Part shown: positions 23,947-34,650 of the stretch, in pieces | How positions within the stretch are numbered: position 1 is the first letter of the stretch | How the letters are laid out: each line of letters starts with the position of its first letter | Source of the DNA: Hygrophila difformis | Taxonomy: Eukaryota > Streptophyta > Magnoliopsida > Lamiales > Acanthaceae | Length of the DNA: 64,000 bases | Assembly (NCBI GenBank): GCA_030278955.1 | Contig: JAOANR010000010.1 | Span: 21,234,444-21,298,443, forward strand | Direction: 5' to 3' | Notes under the pieces: generated by a model | What the model was told of the DNA's origin: nothing | Database searches by the model: none | The model's input: only the letters and a program-made list of their open reading frames with translations | Translations under genes and position numbers: made by a program

Positions 23947-24474
23947 CTAATCCTGCGAAGGGTAGGTGGTCGGGTCCTCCATGGGGTCATCCTCATCACT
24001 TGATTCCTCGATGGTGCCCGTGCCAAGGGGCCCATGGAACACTGGGCTGGCTGGCCAACTGGGCCCAGCATCAGGAGCAGGATCAACGAATGCAACTGGG
24101 GTTTGGACGGCTGCAGGGACAGCGACAGGGTCAATAACGAGGCTAGTGACAGGAGGAGTTCCTGGGTTGAGTGGGGCAGGTGGAAGCAGATCATCCTTCA
24201 GGTGATGCAGTTGATGTCCCAAGACCCCTGCTTGGGTCTCTACGTCGTCAATCTGGGTCCGAAGCTCAGTCTCGCGGGTCTGGAGTTCGTTGATTTGGAC
24301 TTGGAGTTGGGTTATATCCTGGTGTCCTGCTTGGCCCAGATTAGTTAGGTGGCCCAAGTTAGCTTCCATTTGCTCTACCCTTAGTCTGAAGTTGTTCACG
24401 TTTTGAGGAGATTCGAGGTATGCTTCAATCAACCTCATTAGTAGGTTGATCATGTTCACGTTTGGGGAAGCCAT
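23947..24474 (-). CDS. Extra coiled-coil ORF upstream of gag, element A (175 aa)
   Basis: This intact frame lies between the primer-binding site and gag, where most Ty3/gypsy elements have only leader. It starts MASPNVNMINLL, runs through a Leu/Gln-rich heptad region about residues 25-95 (for example 'QLQVQINELQTRETELRTQI'), has a Pro/Ala/Val-rich middle and ends with the acidic tail 'EESSDEDDPMEDP'. The same start, coiled coil and acidic tail occur in element B at 47176-47574, although the middle differs. That indicates selection on a protein rather than chance. No catalytic motif is visible. It may be an accessory structural or regulatory protein; extra ORFs in this position are known for some plant Ty3/gypsy lineages, but I cannot match this one. 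Confidence 0.75.
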   Translation of the reverse strand: MASPNVNMINLLMRLIEAYLESPQNVNNFRLRVEQMEANLGHLTNLGQAGHQDITQLQVQINELQTRETELRTQIDDVETQAGVLGHQLHHLKDDLLPPAPLNPGTPPVTSLVIDPVAVPAAVQTPVAFVDPAPDAGPSWPASPVFHGPLGTGTIEESSDEDDPMEDPTTYPSQD

Positions 24475-24796
24475 CTAGTGTTAACAAGGTAGGTTAGAGT
24501 TAGACGTTTTTCAGGCAAGGTTAAGATATGCACAAATTTAAATCTATATGCAACATGCAAGTGCAAGTCCCTTCCCCATAAAATTTAGTTTAAAACAAAT
24601 TGCGAAGGGTTGGGCCTCTATAGTGGGCCAAAATTTAATATTTCTTGGGCTAAGATTTGGGCTATGTAAAAAAAAGATTATAGATTTTTGGGCTAAAAAT
24701 AGTACTAGTAGTCAAATAAATAATTTTAAAAGAAATAACACTTGGGTTTAAAAATATTGGTTTAAAACAATAGTAGTAGCTTTAAAAATTTTCCGG
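24475..24796 (-). other. 5' leader of element A
   Basis: This AT-rich untranslated leader between the primer site and the extra ORF contains several 'ttgggc' words. No gene seen. Confidence 0.5.
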
Positions 24797-24808
24797 GCTC
24801 TGATACCA
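24797..24808 (-). other. Primer-binding site of element A
   Basis: On the minus strand it reads TGGTATCAGAGC, complementary to the initiator tRNA-Met 3' end, three bases inside the 5' LTR boundary. Confidence 0.92.
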
Positions 24809-24811
24809 ACT

Positions 24812-27600
24812 TGTAACACCCCGGATTTGATAACCCAGGCCGGGATGTCACCGCCGCATTCCCCTAGCAAGACACGGCTTCCCGAGCTTGCTAAGGAAAC
24901 GCTAGGCTTGTGGGTATGTAAAAGATTTAAAACATTTCAAGATATAGTCCGGAAATTTATAATACTTAGTACGATAGTCGAAATTATCACGTGCGGAAAA
25001 TAAATAAAGTAAGTGCAGCGGAAAGTAAAATCACGGCCAACATGGCCAAATCCTCGGGTTTAACAGACCCGGTAAAACAGTACGATGCAGAAATTTAAAA
25101 TGTCCATTATGGTTTCCCCCAAGTGCATATGCAATGCGTCACTCGACATACTCTGTAAAAGAAAAATGACAACGGTTGTCAGTATAAAAATATACTGAGT
25201 AAGTTAATCCCTAACTAACAAATAAAAGAGGTTACAAGTGTTAAAACTAAAGATTTCGCTTATCGTACGAGGATTTAAAAGTACATGATTTATTAGCAGC
25301 GGAAAGTTATGATTAAAGAACTTAATTTAAAAAGCGAAACTTAAAGCATAATTCAAGGTGCATAAAATTTAAATACGTAATTAAAGACAGGATAAATACG
25401 ATTTAAGCATAATGAAACACTCACACGAGTCTTTTACTTTTCATCCCGTAAACTAAGAAGAGGACACCATACCGGGAGATCACTAACGAGGCAATCTCAA
25501 CATAGGACCACTAACGAGGCAGTCCAAACAATGGGAGACCACTAACGAGGCAGTCTCAAAGATAGTAGGACCACTAACGAGGCGATCCACAAAGATAGTA
25601 GGACCACTAACGAGGCGATCCACAAAGATGGTAGGACCACTAACGAGGCAGTCCACAAATACAGCGCGCGAGATCACTAACGAGGCAATCTCAGATAGTA
25701 AGGAGACCACTAACGAGGCAGTCTCAAAGATAATGATAGTATGAAGATCGGCTCAGCCTAGTGAACGGGATTTTTCGAAAGTTCGTATTTCAAAGTTATC
25801 AAAGGATCGATATCGCGTTTTCATAGTTCGAGTTTTCTCAAGTTCGAAAAATCCTATTCGAGGCAGTTTACGCCTTTCTTAATTTAAAATTCGTTTTTCC
25901 TCCAAAAATTCTGAAACTTGGCCAGTAATTCAAAAACACACACACGAACAACTTTCATGTTTTAAGTTTTTGGAAATAAGGTTCCGAAGTGGGTTAAAAT
26001 TTGAGTTTATTGCAAAGAATAATTTACGTCTTAAAAACTGTTGTCGTCACAGGTTCGTGTAACGCCGATTAAAAATTCATTTCAAAACCAAACGATGTGA
26101 AATTTTTACAGTAACTACACGACACATCAAGGAACAACTTTCATGTTTTAAGTTTTTGGAAATAATGAATTCTTGGTACTCAAAAATCGTGTGTAACTCT
26201 CTGCACACTCATGGCCTTTAAAACGAATTCAAAACAGTTTCAAAAACTTGGCCGTTTGACATATCAAATGAACACCAAAATTCGTGAAATTTTGTAGGCA
26301 TAATCTAGACACAATTATCTACAACTTTTGTTTAGGAATGCAAAGTTAAATCATTCGAAAAATGGGTGAAAAACATGCATCAAGTTGAATGAAGAAATCT
26401 GTCACAGATTTAAACGGTTCGGTTCAATACAGAAAGTTCATGGCGAAAATTGGGATGGCAAAACTTAATGTCAATGGCTGAAATTTGGACACAAGATAGA
26501 TAAAGGTGTTAGGAACAACTTTTATGTTGAAAAGTTTTCGGTTTGAATTCCCGAAGGTCGAGTTTTTGGCGAGTCTTTAAAATTGGACGAAAATAGGGTT
26601 TTTGAAAACCGATTTTTGTTACAAGCCTATATCTCAGAATCTAAACAACAAACAACCGCAAAAATTTGTGAGTAAGGTGTTAACTTACTGATTTAGAGAT
26701 TAGGGTCACTGGAACGGGTATCCGGACGTCCTAGGGTCGCGACGAACGGCCAATCTTTCCGATCGCTTTTTGTTCGTTTTCCGGCGTGAAATCGTAGCAA
26801 AGGAAAAGGGTTAGAATTCTAGTTTTGGAGACTTATGGACGGATGGAATACTGTATTAAGACTTACCAAGGCTCTATGAGGCGGTGGCTCTGTCCCGTGT
26901 GCCTCGTCGTCGCCGGAATGTTCGCCGGAAAGTGGAGTCGAATAGGTTTTTGGCTTGGGAAGGAAGAATGAAGTGGTAGGGGAGTGTTTTCTGTAAAGCT
27001 AGGGTTTTGAGGCGCCCCCAGCCATCCCTAAGCCTTCCTTAAGGCTGGGATTTGGTTTCCCTCGAAGGGAGATGTAATTTCGGCAAGAAAATCACCCCCG
27101 AATGGAAAGATTACACCTTCAGCCCCTCTGGCGCGCTGGTGGCGCGCACCTAAGCTTTTGTCCGCGCGGAGTACGCGTGCCAGGCCTGGCGTCGCGACGC
27201 CCTTGGCCGCGCGGTGGCCGCGCGGCGGCGCGCGGACAGCGCGGGCCGGCCGGACCGGCCGGTTCGGCTCCGCGTGTTCCGTCGGGTCTTCCCTCGCTTT
27301 CCCCTATCGGTTTCCTACGTGTTAGCTCGATTCCCCGGGGCGTCTTCGTTGCGGAATCTTCTCCTTAATCTTGCTACGAGTCCGGCTTGTCGCTCGCAAC
27401 GTTTCCGGGTCCTACTTACCCCAGTCTAAATTGGTTTCAACACCACCTATCGTCCTTGTGGTCTAATTCGTGATGTAATTTGTGATTTATTTCGTGACTG
27501 AACTTAGAAATTAGTTCTAAGCTGCCTACGTACCCTGTGAAGGGATCAAGTCATGACGTAGTTCAAAACAATTTGAATTTGTTTTTCCTCGGGTGTTACA
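24812..27600 (-). repeat. 5' LTR of element A
   Basis: It is the same length as the other LTR with near-complete identity. As the 5' LTR of a minus-strand element it should hold the active promoter. I could not place a TATA box with confidence. Confidence 0.95.
25476..25725 (-). repeat. Hairpin array with compensatory stems, element A 5' LTR
   Basis: This is the same eight-unit array in the other LTR, identical by eye. It falls about 1.9 kb from the transcriptional start side of the LTR on the minus strand. Confidence 0.85.
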
Positions 27601-27605
27601 ATCAG

Positions 27606-27858
27606 AGCATCACCGGAAGGTCAAACGAAGCTCGCCAGAAAGTTGGTCGGAAGTTGGCAGTCGCCGGAAGATGACCGGAGAAGCCGCCGGAGCATTGGAG
27701 CATCGCCGGAAGGTCAAACGGAGCTCGCCGGAAAGTTGGTCGGAAGTTGGCCGTCGCCGGAAGATTGGCCGGAGGTTGGCCAGAACCACCGCCGGTCGCC
27801 GGACAAATTTTGGTCGAAGTCGGAAGATGGTCGGATAATATTTACATATTATTAAGGC
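27606..27858 (+). other. Copy 2 internal remnant with G-rich direct repeats
   Basis: This continues the sequence cut at 16108; the junction 'gccggagcatcag' resumes after the TSD. It has two direct repeats built on 'aaggtcaaacg.agctcgcc.gaaagttggtcgg'. The open frame across it reflects the repeats; I do not regard it as a gene. Confidence 0.5.
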
Positions 27859-28567
27859 TAGGGGTGTAAATGAGACTGATAGGCTCGTAAAATATTCGGG
27901 CTCGACTCGATCAAAACTCGACCAAAGCTCGACTCGAAAGGCTCGACTCGAATTCGAGATCGGCTCGGAAGGTTAATGAGCCCAAGCCGAGCTAACCAAT
28001 ACTCGGCTCGAAAGCTCGATAATAGGCTCGAATACATATATATACATATCAATTATACATAGTATATGTATAATCTACTTATTACTCCTATAAATTTTCT
28101 TTTCTATTTTTTCTTTTTTATGGTTAGTAGTAGGAACTAGGAATAGTTTAATATATTAAATCTATTATACTTCAATCCTTCAAGTTTTAAAGCTCATTAT
28201 TTAATAATTTGACAATTATTCCTAATTTTATATCGAGCTTAGTTTGGGAATGGAGATCTGGTCCAGTGGTAATGTCCCCTTTTATCCATCTTTTTAACTT
28301 GTGTGATTTGAGCCCCTACAAACATTTATTAGCATATGAGTGTCAATTTTTAAAAAAAAAACAAAAAAAACAAAAAAAAGAAAAAACACGAGCTTTATTC
28401 GAGCCTCGAGCCGAGCTCGAATTCGGCTTTTTTATGTTGAGCTCAAGTCGAGCTCAAGTTTTTAAAGCTCTTCGAGCTTCGAGCTAGAGCCGAGCCGAAT
28501 TTTTACTTGATCGAGCCGAGCCGAGCCGAGCCAGGCTCGACCTCGGCTCGGCTCGTTTACACCCCTA
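27859..28567. mobile_element. hAT-like MITE with TAGGGGTGTAAA ends
   Basis: This 709-bp element has terminal inverted repeats TAGGGGTGTAAA(T/C)GAG and flanking octamers ATTAAGGC (27851-27858) and ATTAAGAC (28568-28575), matching at 7 of 8 bases. An 8-bp duplication is the hAT hallmark. The interior has many GAGCTCGA/TCGAGC words near both ends and an A-rich run at 28352-28385. It has no transposase and is non-autonomous. It resembles a very common plant repeat that starts with a sequence like 'ggggtgtaaacgagcc'. Confidence 0.8.
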
Positions 28568-28630
28568 ATTAAGACATGTAATAAGTAAGACAAGTTTGGT
28601 GGGGCCCGCATAAAACTTGAGGAAATTGGA

Positions 28631-28844
28631 CTTACGACATGATCCTAGTCTAAGGACAAGCTTATGACGTGATCCTAGTCTGCGGACAAGCTTATGACGT
28701 GATCCTAGTCTGCGGACAAAGCCTTATGACGTGATCCTCTAGCGTCATAAGCCTTATGACGTGATCGTCTAGCATCGTAAGCCTTATGACGTGATCGTCT
28801 AGCGTCGTAAGCCTTATGACGTGATCTGTGGCTAGCTTCGTAAT
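28631..28844. repeat. CTTATGACGTGATC / TAGCRTCGTAAG array
   Basis: About seven units of CTTATGACGTGATC lie in tandem, early ones followed by 'ctagtctgcggacaag' and later ones by 'gtctagcgtcgtaag'. Inverted pairing is clear: CGTCATAAG (28743-28751) and CTTATGACG (28753-28761) with a one-base spacer. TAGCATCGTA (28770-28779) and TAGCGTCGTA (28800-28809) are the same 10-mers as in LTR1. Each unit holds TGACG, a core of plant bZIP binding sites. Confidence 0.8.
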
Positions 28845-28914
28845 AGCCCCCTTTTGCGTTTTTACTCATTTTTCATGTATTTTATTATTCCAGAATTGCC
28901 CTTTTGTAATGAGG

Positions 28915-28929
28915 TCTATATATATGACC
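28915..28929 (+). promoter_or_regulatory. TATA box of copy 2 LTR
   Basis: 'tctatatatatgacc' lies about 70 bp downstream of the inverted-repeat array, the same order as in LTR1 and the solo LTR. Confidence 0.5.
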
Positions 28930-29198
28930 TCCCAAACACTTGTAAGACATCTTTTGGCATATTGAATGAAAATTACTCATCATTTACAAAAGATCAACGA
29001 GAGCATACTCCCTCTCACACTCTTTGAATGCTTGTTGGGAAACATTCATCACTTTGGACTTGAAGCATCCTGGTGATTATCAAACCGAGGCTCGAGTTGA
29101 AGGATTGGGTTGAGGTCAAGGTTCCTACACTTTGGCTGCTTCCCCCGACAGACCTTGTTGCGGTTTTGCTTCCTTATCCCTCATTTCCATTCGGTCAT

Positions 29199-31607
29199 TG
29201 TAATACCCTGAAAAATTGTTAAGTTAATAATATTTTCTGAAGAAATAATTTAGTATTCTTTCTTAAGAAATTAAATCGAGTTAGGAAATAAATTAAAATG
29301 TCGCATATGAAGACAAATGAATTATTTTTTTTAAGGGATAATAATTTAGTCACTAGAGAAATATATTTTCCTAAGGAAATATTGAATAATGCACAATTAT
29401 TTTCCAAGGGAAAATAATAGAGATACATGTTAATAAGAGGAATACCAAGAGAAATATGTTTTCCAAAGAAAGAAATATTGAAAGAGGCGGAATTATTTTC
29501 CAAGGAAAAATAATTTAGTTAAAGTTATAACTGTATTCTGCTAAGGAAAGTTATTTTAACAATAATATTAATTAGGTATTATTTTTCTACCAACTTTTAG
29601 ATTATGTATAGTTGATTTTATTATTAAACACAAAATTATCATTAGCCTGTTCATAGTAATGTGAGATTCTTATTTTATATGTCATGAAAATTATTTTTAC
29701 TATAATATAGGATGCAACTGGTGTAATACACCAATTAAGCTCAAGAAAATGCACCTTTAACAGATAAATAGCAGATCGCGTGAAGCCGCTAAGTGGCGTG
29801 TAGAAGAGGAAAAAAAAATATATGTGTATATAAATAAAAATATTGACAACAAAAGAGGAATTGTGCAGGCGTAGCATGGGTGAGTAAGCTAGATAGGATT
29901 GATGAGTTGTGGGGTAGAGTACGTATGTGTGCATGCTTTCAGGCAAATGGAAAGCCTATTGACTAGGCAAAAATCCATGCATGCATAATCTAAAATAGTT
30001 TAATAGTATAAGTTGGACACACTATTATACGTTTCTTCTAAACGGCGTGCAGCAGTGAATTTCGGCCAAGAATTACAATAAAAAAAGGAGCTATGGAGAG
30101 AGAATATCAATACTAAAGTAGGTTGAATGACATATAATGAGAAAGCTAATCCTTGAAGAGACGTAAATTGGTAATTTGGGACGGCAATTTACTAATAATA
30201 AACCTGCAAGAGATAAGAATTTTGAGTCAGTAAAGATTTGTGCTAAGAAAAACAAAGATAGAGACGTGCAAGTGTGTGCAGTGATGCCTACACAACCACA
30301 CAGGGTACTAGTAGTAATAATAAAATAAGTAACAGTAACCGCCTAGCCATCCTATAAATATGACGATCTACGGGGGTTGAAGGCATCAGACAATACACAA
30401 CTAGTACACCAGAGGGTCACATAAGTTCCGAGAGAGTATTTTTGCAGTAAAGGTTCTAACGTTTTTAGTACGCATAAAAATCAACAATCTAGCGAGCTAT
30501 CTTCGAAAGAAATTGTAAGTAGATTTTTGTTCTATGGACTTTGTCCCAAGAGTATTTTGCATGTTTAAATTCCTTTGTGTTTTAATAATTTTAGGGTTTA
30601 TTCATGCAATTGATTTATGCAGAGGTAATGTCCCATTATGTGTTTCACTATTTTTGGGGCTAGACCATGCATGTGAAAAATGAAATTTTCAGCGTATGGC
30701 ATGTGATTATTGAATTATTATTATGCGGCGTATATCAAAGAGGTAGATATCGTCGTAAGTTATTTCATGGGTTATCCAAGGGATCCCCATGAAAAGGATT
30801 GTGTTTGGGCCAAGGGTCTCACAATCAGTTTTTCTAGATGCAAGGTAGGGCCATCCTTGTATACCATAGTTTGACTTCGGTCACTATGTGAGCATGCTAG
30901 GTCCAATGAGATATCCCGGGCGTAGAGTCATAGTCGAGCTACATGTGGATTGAATAGTTTTAACGGTTTGACATGCCATTTACTGTTGAGTAATATTAAA
31001 CTGTTTTTGTCCAAGGGACAAGAATTTACTTGCTCAGCCGGTGGGCTGATAAACTTTACTTACCTCCTTTTACAAGATTTTGCATATGTGGACCCCACTA
31101 AGAGGCATGGGCACGGGCACGGGTGTCAATATCACTTTTATACTGGTTATTTTAAATCATGTTTTATTGCCCATAGACTTATCTTTTGAATAGTAAATCG
31201 TAATTACCATATTTTGTAAACTCTGATATTTTCCCGAATAAAATATGTTATTTTAAACTTAGTTAACCGTGCTTTCGCAAACTAGTTAGTAAAAGTCTTA
31301 TTCTCTATATATATAAATATATATATATTTAAAGTTTAGTTAATATGAAAAATAGTTTTGGCGGCGGCAAGCCTTAATCGCTATATTTTGCAAAACTGTA
31401 TTATATTATTTAAAAGTATAATTGTTGAGAAATAAAAAGTCAGTTTAAAGTATGTTTAGACTTAAATTTAAATTAGCCTTAGCACTTTTAATTAAGTTAG
31501 CCGAGGCAAGGCCAAAGCGAGCTTAATTGGAAGTGTGGCGGTAACAACCCGTGATTCCCAATGGTAGCTTTCGCTGTAATTCTCAGAGGAAAAACGGGGG
31601 TGTTACA
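29199..31607 (+). repeat. LTR of a Tekay-like element D (plus strand)
   Basis: It starts TGTAATACCCTG and ends GGGGGTGTTACA, immediately followed by a perfect tRNA-Met primer site at 31611-31623. It is therefore a 5' LTR on the plus strand, 2409 bp long. The family is distinct from A, B and C by sequence but shares the end motifs. The frames inside are AT-rich and not coding. A run 'gggcacgggcacggg' sits near 31110. Confidence 0.75.
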
Positions 31608-31610
31608 AGA

Positions 31611-31623
31611 TGGTATCAGAGCC
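31611..31623 (+). other. Primer-binding site of element D
   Basis: TGGTATCAGAGCC lies three bases after the LTR end, the same spacing as in elements A and B. Confidence 0.88.
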
Positions 31624-32600
31624 TTAGTCAAAAACAAAAGTCTTTTTGGAGTCAAAATCTTTATTTTTAGAGTCAAAATCCTATTGGACTTTTTGAAAAG
31701 AAAAAAAAAGTACTTTCTTGCAGCTTAGGAAATTTTCATTTATTTTGGGATGGGACACATCGCACTTGCATTAGGCACAACTGGTATAGTTATTATGTTT
31801 GGTAATTGCATTGTATCCATGGCAATATTGTTTGCTAGATGATAGATAAATAATTTAAGAGATCTTAATTGAAGAACAGTATTTTACAAAAGGAGTCCAA
31901 GAGGGATGACTCATAAGAAGAAAGAAATATAGAGATTAGTGGATAAAGAGCCCTATGCCCAGAAGGCTTGATAATCGAACATGAGGATATAATCAATTCT
32001 TTGCGAGAAAAAATGAGATAATAAAGAATTCCTTGGTAAACTTTTTCCACCACAGTGCGGGAAGTGAGGTCAACATCTCCCGAGGCAATGCCCTTAAAGA
32101 TGGGAATGCTATAGTATGGAAAAGTTAGACATATCGCTAGAAATTGATACATTAGGGAAGAGAACCCTAAAGAAACTAGATGATTTATAAACCTGCTAAT
32201 ATCCTTCTGATAACACTTAGTGGGTTTAAAAGATTTTGCATTAGGCTTTGAAATTCTATTATCATGCATTGGTTCTGGCTAGTTAATGAAAATACCGACG
32301 ATTATGCAGTTCGTCTATTTCTTCTGAATACCAAAGATGTGTGATCTATCTTTTCGACTCACTAACCTCTAGACTAATACTAGCGGATTATTAACATTAG
32401 TATGACCGATAATAACGACCATCAACAAATATTAGTCAATCTTGGAGCAATTGTTGGAAAGCAAGTGGAGAAATGAGAACATCAGGAAGCACAAAGAGAT
32501 TGTCGAAATAGTTAATAAATTCCAATCACCTTGATATAACGAACAAGAGAACCTAACTAAACTATAAGGGTGAATTGAGTCCTTCGAAAGGCTACTCGAG
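31624..32600 (+). other. Leader remnant of element D; no gene seen
   Basis: This is AT-rich internal sequence following the primer site. There is no gag or pol homology in any frame; the 134-residue minus frame at 31865-32269 lacks any motif. The body of the element appears deleted. Confidence 0.45.
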
Positions 32601-33439
32601 GCAATAGAATGCCCTGCACAGGGTAAGTGCACTTGGTGGAGCTCGTTGGGCCGCCCCCTCTTGTAAGCCAAAACGGCGATTATGGTTATTATGGTTTCGT
32701 GATTGTAAGAGTCTATACTCCTAGGTGTATCCGTATGGGTTATCTAGGATTCTGGAGCGGTCTGTATAGGGTCACTGCTTTCACATCCCTCGTGGGTACG
32801 AGTCCCAGAGTTGGGTTGATTCCAAGGGTACGTCCCTAGAATCTTTATTATGATTTGGAGTCCTTGTGGGTATTAGTCCCAAAGGGCATGGGTGGTGTCC
32901 TCGATCAAAATGAACAAACGTAAATTATTCATGTGGCAAGTGTAAGAGACGTCGGGAAATTATTTTTAATCGTCCTTCCCTTAAAACTAAAAATCCTATA
33001 TTTCATATATCTTCTCGAACTTTTAAAATTCGTTGTGCTATATATTAACTTACGCAGTACCTTTTTTACTGATAAGTTGTTGTTTTCATTTTTCCTCAGA
33101 TTTCGCAGGGTGAGCTTTGCACGTGGGGATGGGATTTCTTCTATTAAAGACTTGTCGCACTTTAAACTTATTTATTTTCTGCTTTAAGACTTTGAACTTT
33201 GGACAATAGTTTTGGCCGCATGTTTTGGCCCTTGTTTAGCTTCTGCACTACTTTTATACTTTATGCATGACATACTCTGAATTTTAACTTTGGACATTAT
33301 TGAATGGTTTTTTAAATTTTAAATTATTGATACAACTTAGCCTTAGCATCTTTTTAGATAAGCTCGATTGGATCGTGTCTTATTTAGAAAGGTGTTGCGG
33401 TAGCGTCCCGGCCTGGGTGATCAAATCCGGGGTGTTACA
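32601..33439 (+). repeat. 3' part of a Tekay-like LTR related to element B
   Basis: It ends 'cccggcctgggtgatcaaat' followed by CCGGGGTGTTACA, the complement of the A/B/C LTR start, so this LTR is in the opposite orientation. The stretch near 32730-32790 ('tccgtatgggttatctagga') matches the element B LTR. The left edge is uncertain, the base content differs from element D, and no TSD with 29194-29198 is found. Confidence 0.55.
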
Positions 33440-33865
33440 GCCGGGTAGGGTAGAGGTGCTAGTAGATTGGTGGATGTTCAATTGTCCAACTCAGAATATA
33501 AGGGAAAGATGGAATCTCATTGGTTTGGCAATAATCTGGACGATATGGAAAGCTCTAAATGCAATAGTTTTTCATGGCAAAACTATAGACTTTTGGACGG
33601 CCATTGATGAAATAAAATGGAATGTTAGCCTGTGGTGGGAAGCGGCCGGTTTGAATAATGGGTATTGCTTAAGGGAGTTAGAGAGGCAGATTCCAGTTAT
33701 GTTGGGACAGACTGCTAGAGGGCGTGTCAAAGTACCTCGGAAAGATTTAGTGTGGCTCCGTCCTGAAAAGGATTGGTGGAAGATAAACACGGATGGATCG
33801 TCTTTCGGTAGTCCAGGGCCGGCTGGAATTGGCAGAGAAATTCGAGATTAAAATGGGGAGGTTAT
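33440..33865 (+). pseudogene. LINE ORF2 3' part, first half of RNase H domain
   Basis: The frame reads a W-rich segment typical of the end of plant non-LTR ORF2 proteins ('AIIWTIWKALNAIVF'), then 'WWKINTDGSSFGSPGPAGIG', the start of an RNase H fold with its first catalytic Asp. A TAA stop lies at 33848-33850. The domain is cut at 33865 by a solo LTR and resumes at 38447 in the same frame once one TSD copy is removed. The 5' side is lost at the LTR ending 33439. Such domains also occur alone in plant genomes, but the 3' UTR and poly(A) found further on make a LINE the best reading. Confidence 0.75.
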
Positions 33866-34198
33866 TGATAATGGCCAAAATTGTCCATTATTTCCAATCT
33901 ATTTCCATGTCTGAGACGGACATTTTGATCAGAATCCCATCTTATTTTAATAAGAAAGCAATTGAATGTGACAAATTAATGCGAGTTTGTAAGAATAATA
34001 AGCTGGTAATGAAAAACACAAAAATAGGCAATTTTAATTGTATTTGTGTTAGAAAAATCCAAAAACATGAAAAAAAGGAAAAAAAAAAAGAAAAAGGAAT
34101 GAAAAGATGGGCAAAAGAATAAAATAGCCCACAAAAAATCAAAAAGATGGGAAAAGAATGAAAATCCCACAAAAATGAAATTTTTGGCTAAGTGTTGA

Positions 34199-34560
34199 AA
34201 GGCAATTCGGTCTAGGCAATTCGGTTTACACCGAATTGCCCATATAGACCGAATTGTTGAAGAATAAAAAAGAACAATAGACAAAGTGTTGACAGGAGAA
34301 GCAAGATGCCCAATTCGGTCTATGCAATTCGGTTTACACCGAATTGATTGCATAGACCGAATTGATTCAAGACAAGGAACCCAAGCAGGACACCATGAGC
34401 AGTTCGACACATTCAATTTGGTCTACACTTAAACCGAATTGATATTGAAGACCACATCCCAGCCAAGGACCAAGCAAGAGAGACCTCATGCAATTCGATG
34501 TCCACCAATTCGGTCTATACCGAATTGCATGTGGAGACCGAATTACATCCAAAAAACATC
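34199..34560. repeat. CAATTCGGT...ACCGAATTG palindrome array, block 1
   Basis: CAATTCGGTCTA and its complement alternate (for example 'aattcggtttacaccgaatt'), giving several perfect short palindromes upstream of the TATA box. The homologous place in LTR1 holds an unrelated TAGCRTCGTA array. Confidence 0.85.
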
Positions 34561-34640
34561 CAAGTGAAGCTGCGGAACACGTGGGAAAAGCATGCCATTG
34601 CTAATGGGCCACTGATGGGCCTAAGGTTTTGAAGAACAAT

Positions 34641-34650
34641 TATAAAAGCT
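34641..34650 (+). promoter_or_regulatory. TATA box of solo LTR2
   Basis: 'tataaaagct' is followed by the leader with 'cacttggaga' that is shared with LTR1. It is located 776 bp into the LTR. Confidence 0.55.

Larger units (their letters stand above)
16109..27600 (-). mobile_element. Tekay/Del-like Ty3/gypsy retrotransposon A, complete and young
   Basis: The element is bounded by TGTAACACC...GGTGTTACA and a perfect 5-bp TSD, ATCAG (16104-16108 and 27601-27605). Its LTRs are 16109-18897 and 24812-27600, both 2789 bp. I noticed only three differences between them (near 16200/24903, 16674/25377 and 18466/27169). It is transcribed on the minus strand: primer site at 24797-24808, extra coiled-coil frame, gag-pol, polypurine tract next to 18898. 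RT, integrase and a C-terminal chromodomain-like segment place it among plant chromoviruses; the Tekay/Del assignment rests on the long LTRs and the chromodomain type. Confidence 0.95.
14583..29198 (+). mobile_element. Non-autonomous LTR retrotransposon, copy 2 (diverged, split)
   Basis: The 'cacttgagta...aaagtggatat.ggactggcac' leader motif, the MAG-start coiled-coil frame and the conserved core words of copy 1 recur here, in the same order and on the same strand. Element A (16109-27600) and a hAT-like MITE (27859-28567) interrupt it. The segment 28576-29198 has the layout of a right LTR. A left LTR is not visible, and the 5' edge given is only where similarity to copy 1 starts. Confidence 0.55.
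28576..29198 (+). repeat. Probable right LTR of non-autonomous element copy 2
   Basis: It follows the copy 2 internal region and has the same arrangement as the copy 1 LTR: a TATA box, 'ttgaatgaa', a 'cttgaagca' motif, and a C/T-rich end 'cattcggtcat'. Sequence identity to copy 1 is low, so the assignment is by layout. It carries an inverted-repeat array at its start. Confidence 0.45.

Noticed and set aside
31865..32269. 134-residue minus-strand frame
   Set aside because: It has no motif, AT-rich composition, no second copy, and lies in the leader remnant of element D.
29199..33439. A single complete element D with two LTRs
   Set aside because: The left LTR and the right-hand LTR piece are of different subfamilies and the flanking pentamers (GTCAT, GCCGG) do not match.
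33942..34416. Phe/Ser-rich minus-strand frames at the start of solo LTR2
   Set aside because: They arise from A/T-rich tracts and the palindrome array within an LTR of defined borders.
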